Counted from the first letter of the stretch, positions 1 through 5,965 are shown. The stretch is DNA of 6,578 nt from Thiobacillaceae bacterium (GCA_012274165.1 JAAPAA010000348.1:1-6578); one strand, 5' to 3'. The notes: generated from the sequence alone by a model not told the origin. A program made the numbers and translations.

Positions 1-684
1 CGGCGTATGCAGGGTGATATGAACTGTGCTGGGCAGTGTTTTAAGGGTGGGCGTGGTGGCAGCGAGCAGGCGCATCGAGGTTGCGTGATCGGTTGCAACG
101 GCCAGATCGCGCTCGCTGCTTTGCGCGAATGCGCTCAGCAAACTGGATAGATCCATGGTGACCACCACCACGCCGGCGGTGACGCCATGACGTAACACCG
201 GCACCATACCGATGAACAGGCAGTTATTGGCGCAATGCAGAATGCTGACAGGGCGTTCATCGGCGAGGACTTCGGCCAGATTGGTGCGAATCAGGTCGTC
301 AGGGGTGGTCACGTCGCCAAAGCCGATGATCAGCCGTTGATTGGCTGCGTATAGGCGCAGACTTTCAAACCCCTGGTTCAAACTGAGTTGCTCCCAGTAA
401 GGTTGCAGGACGGCGCCGGAGTCCAGTTCGAGTGAGCCGCTGCTGCAGACCACCAGAAAGTCGGCTAGCGCCGTCCCTGCATCCAGCAGCTGGCGTTCAT
501 TCTGTTGAATCAGGAAACGCAGCAGCGCTTCGTTACGCGTGGCATCGTCACGCCGGGTCTGCTCAACGGTATGTTGAAGATTGGTGTCGTTCACCCAGGT
601 AAGCGCGATCGTGCCGGCTGCCATGGCAAGCGTGAGCGGCAGCAGCAGCTTCCATTTCAGGCTGACAAAAGCAGGCATAGACAT
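1..684 (-). CDS. Membrane sensor protein, N-terminal periplasmic sensor part (partial; output domain outside window)
   Basis: The frame is open from an ATG at 684 to the window edge, giving 228 residues without a stop; the C-terminal part is missing. A short N-terminus (SLKWK) is followed by a hydrophobic segment at about residues 12-30, then a hydrophilic, probably periplasmic domain with no second membrane segment before the edge. The section HCANNCLFIGMVPVL (residues 150-164), followed by GVVVVTMDLSSLLSAF, resembles Cache-like sensor domains of bacterial diguanylate cyclases, phosphodiesterases and histidine kinases, where a C-x(2-3)-C pair precedes a strand ending in V-P-V/L. Function is inferred from this resemblance only. 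The gene starts 4 nt after the barrel gene's stop and has no clear Shine-Dalgarno, so translational coupling is likely. A second in-frame ATG lies at 678. I cannot tell whether the output is GGDEF, EAL, kinase or methyl-accepting. Confidence 0.8.
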   Translation of the reverse strand, partial: MSMPAFVSLKWKLLLPLTLAMAAGTIALTWVNDTNLQHTVEQTRRDDATRNEALLRFLIQQNERQLLDAGTALADFLVVCSSGSLELDSGAVLQPYWEQLSLNQGFESLRLYAANQRLIIGFGDVTTPDDLIRTNLAEVLADERPVSILHCANNCLFIGMVPVLRHGVTAGVVVVTMDLSSLLSAFAQSSERDLAVATDHATSMRLLAATTPTLKTLPSTVHITLHTP

Positions 685-688
685 GGTG

Positions 689-1885
689 TTAAAAGCGGTA
701 AGCCGCTTGCAGCAAGCCCATATTCCAGTGCTGCTCGGTGGCAAAGACGTCCGGGTTGTCGAGTCCCGGCAGCCAGCTGGTGCCATTGACGTGGTGGTAT
801 TCCGCCCGCAACATCAGATTGGGTGTCGCATCCCAGCGCAGCCCCACGACCCAGTCGTCACTGAACATGAGATGTGCTGGCAAGCCGGTGGCTGCTTGAA
901 GTTTCTGGCCGGATTTATCGTGCGTGTCACGGTAGTTGATTTCATTGCGCAATACCAGTTCCCACTCGGGATGAAAGCGCCATTCGCCTTGCAGGTAATA
1001 CGCGATTGAGTTACGTGTGGCATCTGGCAACGCTGCGCCGAAGCCAGTGCGGTTGTTTCGAGGTTCGTTATATTCGGCAGTGAGCGTCACGGTGTCGAAT
1101 CGTTGCTGGAAGGACAGGAGCAGATTGCGGAAGCGGATCGAGCCTGCTGCCAGATTGTCTGGGGTGCCTGGCTCATAGTCGGCCTTGGCATCGACGTAGG
1201 TCAGCATGAGCGTGGTGTCGGTCGGGGCATCCCAGCGCAGACTGGTGCTGAATGAGGGCTTCCCTTCCAGCTTGCCGGACCGGCTGGTGCCCAGAAAAAC
1301 GTATTCTACTGATTCGCTGCTAAAGTCCGGCTGCGCCCAGCCTAGGGTGAAATCGAAGGTGCCGGAAGGGCTGACGTTGCTGCCATGGAAAATTGCGCCA
1401 GGCGCAGCGATCAGCAAACTGCGGCTGTTATCCAGATAGATCGCTTGTGGCAGCAGGATGCTGGGACGGGTAAACGGCACGTCACGCGTCTCGTTATACA
1501 AGCCGTAGGGAACCTTGACCTTGCCGAGTTTGATCCCAAGCTGGGTGGTGTCGTTTTGGTAAAACCGCCAGTCGGCCTGGGCGTAGTCCAGTCGCAGGCC
1601 CTCATGGTCGGATTCGCCAGCACGGCGATACAAAATCTGCCCCGATAGTTGCAGGGCGTCGAGTGGCAACCAGAAACCCTGCAGCCCGATCTCGGTGAAA
1701 TCGGGGCTGATGGAATCGCGGCTTTCGCCAAAGAAATTGTTGTTGGTGCTGCTGATCAGGGTCTCAGCGGCGAACCCCTGAATGCGGTAGCGCGTGTCGG
1801 CGAGACCGTCTGCCTCGACGGCTGTGGTCGTCAGTAAGCCGGCCAGCAGCAGGCTACTCCAGCGTGAGCGTCTTGATGCCGTCAT
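689..1885 (-). CDS. Outer-membrane porin-like beta-barrel protein
   Basis: The protein has 398 residues. A signal peptide is visible: basic start (MTASRRSRW), hydrophobic core SLLLAGLLTTT, probable cleavage after AVEA (residue 25). The mature part is rich in alternating aromatic and polar segments (for example LQLSGQILYRR, LMLRAEYHHV) and ends in AAYRF. A terminal phenylalanine is the usual recognition signal for barrel insertion by the BAM machinery. The length fits a 16-18-strand barrel, but I cannot assign a porin subfamily or substrate. An in-frame GTG at 1918 would add 11 residues. I prefer the ATG at 1885 because AAGGA lies 8 nt upstream and the signal peptide then has a normal length. 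The gene overlaps the end of the small binding-protein gene by 32 nt and stops 4 nt before the sensor gene, so the three are probably cotranscribed. Confidence 0.88.
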   Translation of the reverse strand: MTASRRSRWSSLLLAGLLTTTAVEADGLADTRYRIQGFAAETLISSTNNNFFGESRDSISPDFTEIGLQGFWLPLDALQLSGQILYRRAGESDHEGLRLDYAQADWRFYQNDTTQLGIKLGKVKVPYGLYNETRDVPFTRPSILLPQAIYLDNSRSLLIAAPGAIFHGSNVSPSGTFDFTLGWAQPDFSSESVEYVFLGTSRSGKLEGKPSFSTSLRWDAPTDTTLMLTYVDAKADYEPGTPDNLAAGSIRFRNLLLSFQQRFDTVTLTAEYNEPRNNRTGFGAALPDATRNSIAYYLQGEWRFHPEWELVLRNEINYRDTHDKSGQKLQAATGLPAHLMFSDDWVVGLRWDATPNLMLRAEYHHVNGTSWLPGLDNPDVFATEQHWNMGLLQAAYRF

Positions 1886-2312
1886 GGCTTGTGTCCTTGC
1901 TTGTATATCCGATTGCACCGGGGGTGGCGCGCACGCGCGCGCGCATTTCGTTTTCGTCTTTCACCTCGATCGGGGCGCTGGCCATCCCACTGTAACTGAG
2001 GCGATCCCAGATCTGGCGCAGTCGATAGGGGTAGAGGCCGAGTTTTTCCTTGGCAAAGGTTTCGTGCACGGGATGATTGTCGGGCAATACAAACACCACG
2101 ATGGTCTGACCGCCAGGCCAGGTGGTCTGGCGCAGGGTATAGATATTGCGCAGGCTGGCCGGGCTGATGCTGTGAGCGTTGACGCTGGGATTGACGATGA
2201 TCTCGGCCATGGCGAGCATTGAGCTTGCCAGCAAGACCAGTCCAGACAGCCAACAGGATGCAATTCGTACAAAGGGCACAAGAAGTGGCCGGAGGTGTGG
2301 TGAGTTTGACAA
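1854..2312 (-). CDS. Small periplasmic PstS-like substrate-binding protein
   Basis: The protein has 152 residues from a TTG at 2312. A hydrophobic segment (WLSGLVLLASSMLAMA) ending in A-M-A before EIIVN is a signal peptide, cleavage near residue 36. The mature part contains LRNIYTLRQTTWPGG, LPDNHPVHETFAKEKLG, RQIWDRLSYSG and TPGAIGY. These match the short family related to phosphate ABC-transporter binding proteins (PBP-like), in which one lobe ends with a 'PGAIGY' turn. At about 115 mature residues it is far shorter than true PstS, and no transport permease or ATPase is nearby, so signalling or ligand sensing is more likely than uptake (inference). The start is uncertain: the TTG follows the mutY stop by 1 nt, and an in-frame GTG at 2279 would give a 25-residue signal peptide. 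Neither has a clear Shine-Dalgarno, so reinitiation after mutY is plausible. Confidence 0.85.
   Translation of the reverse strand: MSNSPHLRPLLVPFVRIASCWLSGLVLLASSMLAMAEIIVNPSVNAHSISPASLRNIYTLRQTTWPGGQTIVVFVLPDNHPVHETFAKEKLGLYPYRLRQIWDRLSYSGMASAPIEVKDENEMRARVRATPGAIGYTSKDTSHDGIKTLTLE
1894..1898 (-). promoter_or_regulatory. Ribosome binding site of the barrel gene
   Basis: The minus strand reads AAGGA followed by 8 nt and an ATG at 1885. This site decides the start of the barrel gene in favour of 1885 over the in-frame GTG at 1918. It lies inside the coding sequence of the upstream binding-protein gene. Confidence 0.7.
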
Positions 2313-2313
2313 T

Positions 2314-3402
2314 TTATAGCATGGAGCCGGAGAACGTGCAGGTCGCGGCGGTCAAGGCGATTAGCTGAGCCACGAGTGTGCGTATGGGGGCGGGCAGGGC
2401 GGCACCCAGCGCGTCAGCCGGGGGCAGCCAGATTTGTCCCGGCAAGGTGGACAGGCGGGGCGCAAGGCGAAGCTGCACGGGCTGGATATGCAGCTTGAAG
2501 TGGGTGAAGCTGTGACTCAGTTTCGGCAACGTGTGCTGCGATTTCGCGGTCAGGCCGAAGCGCTCGCGGCAGTGTTGAGCTGGGTCGCTGTCGATGGGGA
2601 GCTCGGGCAAACTCCACATGCCGCCCCATATCCCGCGCGCCGGGCGCTTTTCCAGCAGCAGCTCACCCCGATCGAGCAGCAGCAGCATTTGTATCTGCCG
2701 TTCGGGTAGAACTTTTTTGGGGCGAGGTGTGGGGAGTTCAGCGGTGCGGCGCTGGGTGTGGGCGACGCAGTCCGCGTTGAGTGGGCAGGTCGTGCAGGCT
2801 GGCTGGCTGCGGGTGCAGACGAGCGCACCCAGGTCCATCATGCCCTGGGTGTAGGTTTCGATGGCGCCGGTGCCTTTCAGCGTGCCTGGCGGTAAAAGTG
2901 ATTCCGCCAGATGCCACAGTGCGGCCTCAACTTTTTTGTCTCCCGGCCAGCCGGCTACTCCACCGTGGCGCGCCAGCACGCGTTTGACATTGCCATCGAG
3001 AATGGCGCAGTGCTGGCCGAACGCCAGGGCAGCCACCGCAGCAGCGGTGGAGCGGCCGACGCCCGGCAGCAGGGCGATCAGTTCAGCTGTGTCGGGAAAC
3101 GCTCCGGGGTGACGCGCGACGATTGCGCGTGCGGCAGCGTGCAGATTGCGCGCGCGGCTGTAATACCCCAGCCCGCTCCACAGCGCGAGGACGTCGTCTT
3201 CGTGTGCCGCCGCAAGCTGGGGCAGGGTGGGAAAGCGTGCGACAAAACGTTCGAAATAGGGAATGACGGTGGCAACCTGGGTCTGCTGCAACATGATTTC
3301 GGACAGCCAGATGCGGTAAGGGTCGCGACTGGTTTTCCAGGGCAGGTAATGACGACCATTGCACTGTTGCCAGTGGATAACGCGGGAAGCAAATGAGTTC
3401 AC
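2314..3402 (-). CDS. mutY: A/G-specific adenine DNA glycosylase MutY
   Basis: MutY removes adenine mispaired with 8-oxoguanine and starts base-excision repair in the cytoplasm. With the GTG start at 3402 the protein has 362 residues (E. coli MutY has 350). Family marks are all present: the catalytic glutamate E35 in WLSEIMLQQTQVA, the helix-hairpin-helix LLPGVGRST (111-119), the catalytic aspartate D136 in LDGNVKRV, and the [4Fe-4S] ligands C196, C203, C206 and C212 with spacing C-x6-C-x2-C-x5-C. A C-terminal Nudix-like 8-oxoG recognition domain shows GIWGGMWSLPE (258-268) and LSHSFTHFKLHI. In-frame GTGs at 3438 and 3426 would lengthen the N-terminus. I chose 3402 because NSFASRVIHW then lines up with the usual MutY start, but no good Shine-Dalgarno supports any of the three. 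The gene appears to head the operon with the binding protein, barrel and sensor genes. Confidence 0.95.
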   Translation of the reverse strand: MNSFASRVIHWQQCNGRHYLPWKTSRDPYRIWLSEIMLQQTQVATVIPYFERFVARFPTLPQLAAAHEDDVLALWSGLGYYSRARNLHAAARAIVARHPGAFPDTAELIALLPGVGRSTAAAVAALAFGQHCAILDGNVKRVLARHGGVAGWPGDKKVEAALWHLAESLLPPGTLKGTGAIETYTQGMMDLGALVCTRSQPACTTCPLNADCVAHTQRRTAELPTPRPKKVLPERQIQMLLLLDRGELLLEKRPARGIWGGMWSLPELPIDSDPAQHCRERFGLTAKSQHTLPKLSHSFTHFKLHIQPVQLRLAPRLSTLPGQIWLPPADALGAALPAPIRTLVAQLIALTAATCTFSGSML

Positions 3403-3405
3403 CCC

Positions 3406-3424
3406 GGCAGGGTAACACCCCGCC
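3406..3424 (-). other. Hairpin directly upstream of the mutY start
   Basis: On the minus strand GGCGGGGT-GTT-ACCCTGCC forms an 8-pair stem (one G-U) with a 3-nt loop, ending 3 nt before the GTG at 3402. There is no T-run, so it is not a classical terminator. It occupies the place where a Shine-Dalgarno would be for the preferred mutY start, so it could affect initiation or argue for one of the upstream GTGs. Confidence 0.4.
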
Positions 3425-3441
3425 ACGTGCTCAAGCACGTG
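3424..3441. repeat. 18-bp dyad symmetry between the DUF1631 gene and mutY
   Basis: CACGTGCT-CA-AGCACGTG is a perfect 8-bp inverted repeat with a 2-bp centre, 10 nt after the DUF1631 stop codon. No T-tract follows on either strand, so a factor-independent terminator is unlikely. An operator or a processing or pausing hairpin is possible. The arms overlap the alternative mutY GTG starts at 3426 and 3438. Function unknown. Confidence 0.45.
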
Positions 3442-3450
3442 TGGAATGGC

Positions 3451-5715
3451 TCAGACGCTGCTGAGTTTTTGGCGGAACAGATTCATCAGTTTGCCGAATG
3501 CCGATTCCGTGATGGACTTGCGCTCGACCAGTACGGCTTCGCCACGACGCAGCTTGTCGGCCAGGCGATGCAGGCCGATGGAGAAGCTGTTCATGCCGTC
3601 CTGATCCGAGAACAGATAGGTGTTCTTGACGCCGCTGATCCAGCCCAGCCGCGCCCAGCGGATGGTGCCGTCTTCGTAATGGAATTCCACCCAGTCGCCC
3701 TTGTTGAGGGAGCGGGCGCGCAGGCTGAAAAGATCTTCAAACTCGGGTGCGGCGGGTTCGGGCTCAGCGACCGCTACGGCCGGGGTTTCGGCAACGCTGA
3801 TCGCAGCTTCGGGCGGCGGAGCGGGTTCTGCCACCTCTGCTACGTCTGCCGGCGTTGCGTCGGGCAGGGGCACGGGCTGCGTGTTGGGACGCACCGCGTT
3901 GGCGTGCAGGATCACCAGGGTGGCGAAGAAGCGGTCGGACAGCTTGGCCGGAAAGCCTATCTTGGCTGTGCCTTCGCGCAGGCGTTTCAACAGCCCGGGC
4001 AGAATGCGCACCAGCATCAGCCGTGCGTCCATGTCTGCCTTGGATTGCACGCTCCAAACCAGCTCGCGCATGGTTTCGATGCTGCTGCTGAAGTGCGCGC
4101 CTTGCTCCCCTTCGTCGATGTAATCCACGGTCAGCAGACGTGCCCAGTCCCGCCGCAAGAATTCACGCACGGCTTCCGCAACCGGCTGATCCTTGAGTGC
4201 GCGATTGATGAAATCATGCACGATGACCGGCGCGAGTTCGGCACGTTCGGCCTGCTTGATTTGGGCAATGTCCTGCTGCAGGCCAACGTCGACCGTTTCC
4301 TCCAGGGTTTCTTCCAGCGTGGAGCCCATCGCTTCCAGCTCGGTTGCGGCCACTTCGAACACCGAGATATCTTGCTCGAAGGTGTCGAGCACCCGGCTCA
4401 CGATGTGTGAAATGGCATCCAGTCGGGTGTTGCCTGCTTCGTTTTCAGGCAGGTGGATGGAAAGCGTAGCGATTGCATCCAGCATGCGGCGTACGGGATG
4501 GTTTTGTTCCGAGAAGAAATTCCGGTCCAGCATGGCTGCCTTCAGAACCGGAATTTGCAGGCGCGCGATTTGCGCCTTGAGGCGGTCGGGGATCGCGGTC
4601 TCATCGAACACGACATCGAACAACATCGCGACCGCATCCACCAGCACGGCATCGAGCGGGCTCGCCGATTGCATGACGGGGCTTTGCTGCAAGCTGCGCA
4701 GCACGTTCTGGATGGAAGCGGCTTCCAGCAGCGGCAACTCGAAGCTGCCACCGCCGGGTAGTCTCATTGCACCAAGCTGCAATTGGCTGAGCGAGTCGAG
4801 CAGGGTGAAGCCGCCTATTCCCGGGGATGAGCCGCCTGCATGCCCTGTACCCCCGATCCCTGACCCGCCAGAGCCTCCGGTGGCATGGCCATGGCTGCCG
4901 CCACCGGCCAATTGCTCAAACAGATTGAACATGTCGCCCCCTGCCAATGGCTGCGCGACGGCAGCACCCGATGCAGGGGTGGAGATGGCCTGATTCTGCG
5001 CGCGAGTTTTTGTGCCGGCTTTCAGGTCGGGCAGGATGGCATGGTTGACCAGATAGCGGTTGATGGATTGGTATATGCCCGCGAGTTCAGTGGTGAGCAC
5101 CAGATTGAACTGGTTCAGCAGCACGATCTTGATGTCCTGCGACACATTCATGTGGGTAATGCCATCCAGCAGCGCCTCGCACAATGCGCGTGGACCCAGC
5201 GGGTTGTCGTTTTCGCTCAGGCTTGGGCGTGCCATCAGATGGGCGATGCGCGCATCCAGGGCAACCAGTTCTTCGGCGCAGTTAAAGCGTAGACGTGAGG
5301 TGGCTTTGTCGATTGCCAGCGTGATTTCAAAATCCTGGTCGCCAACCAGCGACAGTTCGGACAGTTCAATTGCGACTGATTTTTCACGGCCGAAGGTGAA
5401 GTTGCTGAAGCTCTGGCAATACGCATCCTTGCAGGCGCTCAGCAATTCGTTGGCTTGTTTGTTGAGGATGCCTTGGGCGCCGTAATAAGTATTGCGTGTA
5501 TCGAGCAAGGGCGAGCGGTCGGCCATGGCAAGCAGCGTGCCCTCCATGGCTTCGGTTTGGCGTGTCAGGGTGCGAGTCGCACCCTCGATCAATTGGTCGC
5601 GGCAGTCGTGCAGCATGGTCAAGGTCTCGGCAGAGGCCCCACCAGGGGTGCGACGCGAACGTTCGAATTGATTGAGGTTAACTACGACTGAGTTGTCAGG
5701 CATTTCGCGCTCCAT
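3451..5715 (-). CDS. DUF1631 family protein, full length, behind a c-di-GMP riboswitch
   Basis: The protein has 754 residues and I recognise it as DUF1631 (sometimes misannotated as thymidine phosphorylase); its biochemical function is not established. No signal peptide or membrane segment is seen, so it is probably cytoplasmic. Layout: a mostly helical N-terminal region to about 230; a Gly/Ser/His-rich low-complexity linker at about 271-303; a long helical region to about 605 containing LRRDWARLLTVDYID and LPGLLKRLREG; a Pro/Ala/Glu/Val-rich linker at about 610-660; and a compact C-terminal domain (about 668-745) starting LNKGDWVEFHYEDGT and continuing WARLGWIS and YLFSDQDG. That last domain is beta-rich and I infer it may be PilZ-like, but the canonical RxxxR is not clear. 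The ATG at 5715 has GAGGTG 5 nt upstream; an in-frame ATG at 5733 has no Shine-Dalgarno and falls in a hairpin loop. The partial gene upstream is a paralogue. Its promoter and leader suggest control by motility sigma factor and c-di-GMP. Confidence 0.9.
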   Translation of the reverse strand: MEREMPDNSVVVNLNQFERSRRTPGGASAETLTMLHDCRDQLIEGATRTLTRQTEAMEGTLLAMADRSPLLDTRNTYYGAQGILNKQANELLSACKDAYCQSFSNFTFGREKSVAIELSELSLVGDQDFEITLAIDKATSRLRFNCAEELVALDARIAHLMARPSLSENDNPLGPRALCEALLDGITHMNVSQDIKIVLLNQFNLVLTTELAGIYQSINRYLVNHAILPDLKAGTKTRAQNQAISTPASGAAVAQPLAGGDMFNLFEQLAGGGSHGHATGGSGGSGIGGTGHAGGSSPGIGGFTLLDSLSQLQLGAMRLPGGGSFELPLLEAASIQNVLRSLQQSPVMQSASPLDAVLVDAVAMLFDVVFDETAIPDRLKAQIARLQIPVLKAAMLDRNFFSEQNHPVRRMLDAIATLSIHLPENEAGNTRLDAISHIVSRVLDTFEQDISVFEVAATELEAMGSTLEETLEETVDVGLQQDIAQIKQAERAELAPVIVHDFINRALKDQPVAEAVREFLRRDWARLLTVDYIDEGEQGAHFSSSIETMRELVWSVQSKADMDARLMLVRILPGLLKRLREGTAKIGFPAKLSDRFFATLVILHANAVRPNTQPVPLPDATPADVAEVAEPAPPPEAAISVAETPAVAVAEPEPAAPEFEDLFSLRARSLNKGDWVEFHYEDGTIRWARLGWISGVKNTYLFSDQDGMNSFSIGLHRLADKLRRGEAVLVERKSITESAFGKLMNLFRQKLSSV

Positions 5716-5748
5716 TGGGTCACCTCGCTGCATAAGCGACGGGCCAAC
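5714..5748 (-). promoter_or_regulatory. Candidate Shine-Dalgarno/start-codon sequestering hairpin
   Basis: In the transcript GUUGG (5748-5744) can pair with CCAAU (5718-5714), which includes the first two bases of the AUG. Inside this, CC can pair with the GG of the Shine-Dalgarno, and UCGCU (5739-5735) pairs with AGCGA (5729-5725) around a UAUGC loop. The ribosome binding site GAGGUG (5726-5721) lies within the 3' arm. This is a plausible translational expression platform for the riboswitch 30 nt upstream. Pairing was found by eye and no folding energy was computed. Confidence 0.5.
5721..5726 (-). promoter_or_regulatory. Ribosome binding site of the DUF1631 gene
   Basis: GAGGTG on the minus strand, 5 nt before the ATG at 5715. 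It is the only strong Shine-Dalgarno near the candidate starts and decides in favour of 5715 over the ATG at 5733. Confidence 0.75.
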
Positions 5749-5778
5749 CAGAGAACGAAGGGAATATAAGACCGGAGT

Positions 5779-5879
5779 GCTGCCGGCAGTCCCGCTATCT
5801 CGACCATGCTGTTTAAAGGTCGAGACCGGAAACTTTGCGTCCCCGTCTCGCGGCGGGTTTGCCCTGTTCGGTGGTCAGC
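5779..5879 (-). promoter_or_regulatory. Cyclic di-GMP-I riboswitch aptamer (GEMM-I)
   Basis: The minus strand carries the two hallmark sequences of the class: GGGCAAACC (5864-5856) and GGACGCAAAG (5842-5833), followed by the P3 3' element AUAGCGGGA. P2 is CCCGCC/GACGGG closed by a GCGA tetraloop (GNRA, the type that docks onto P3), with one C-A mismatch. P3 consists of UUCCG/CGGGA and a perfect 8-bp UCUCGACC/GGUCGAGA (5825-5818 with 5805-5798), capped by a 12-nt loop. P1 can form from GCUGaCC (5879-5873) and GGCAGC (5784-5779) with one bulged A. The layout matches the Vibrio Vc2 aptamer that binds c-di-GMP in a three-way junction. It lies about 64 nt upstream of the DUF1631 start codon and about 35 nt downstream of the predicted transcription start, so it is the leader of that gene. 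Confidence 0.93.
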
Positions 5880-5880
5880 G

Positions 5881-5905
5881 GATGCCCCTGTGATTCAGGC
5901 GCATC
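5881..5905. other. Imperfect inverted repeat at the 5' end of the leader
   Basis: Minus strand GATGC-G-CCTG-AATCA-CAGG-G-GCATC forms nine pairs with one G-G mismatch and a 5-nt loop. It sits between the predicted sigma-28 promoter and the riboswitch, immediately before P1. No T-run follows in either direction. It may protect the 5' end of the transcript, or end transcription from the upstream gene with help from Rho. Function inferred only. Confidence 0.5.
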
Positions 5906-5919
5906 GTCGCATAACTGAT

Positions 5920-5946
5920 CTATCGGCTGTTGCTGGGGAAACCTTA
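5920..5946 (-). promoter_or_regulatory. Sigma-28 (FliA)-type promoter of the DUF1631 gene
   Basis: The minus strand reads TAAGGTTT, 11 nt, then GCCGATAG. The FliA consensus is TAAAGTTT-N11-GCCGATAA, so each box has one mismatch (the fourth base of the -35 and the last base of the -10) and the spacing is exact. It begins 20 nt after the stop codon of the upstream gene. Transcription would start near 5913 and give a leader of roughly 200 nt that contains the riboswitch. FliA drives late flagellar and chemotaxis genes, so this ties the gene to motility (inference). Confidence 0.7.
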
Positions 5947-5965
5947 AGTGTTTTGCGTGAAAATT

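Noticed and set aside
3403..3438. GTG at 3438 or 3426 as the mutY start
   Set aside because: Both remain possible, but they add residues with no counterpart in E. coli MutY and overlap the 18-bp dyad. 3402 fits the family N-terminus better.
3427..4410. Plus-strand open frame of 327 codons opposite the DUF1631 gene
   Set aside because: It mirrors the frame of a recognised gene, has no family-like motifs and an implausible composition. GC-rich codon bias commonly opens such antisense frames.
4193..4993. Plus-strand open frame of 266 codons, very rich in Ser, Cys, Arg and Pro
   Set aside because: Shadow of the DUF1631 coding sequence; the Pro-rich part is simply the antisense of the Gly-rich linker.
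5716..5733. Upstream ATG at 5733 as start of the DUF1631 gene
   Set aside because: No Shine-Dalgarno precedes it, and GAGGTG sits ideally before the ATG at 5715. The 5733 ATG lies in the loop of the predicted hairpin.
5749..5800. Intrinsic terminator as the riboswitch expression platform
   Set aside because: The region after the aptamer has only a short CTGCCGGCAG palindrome followed by TCTTATATT, which is not a convincing stem plus T-run.
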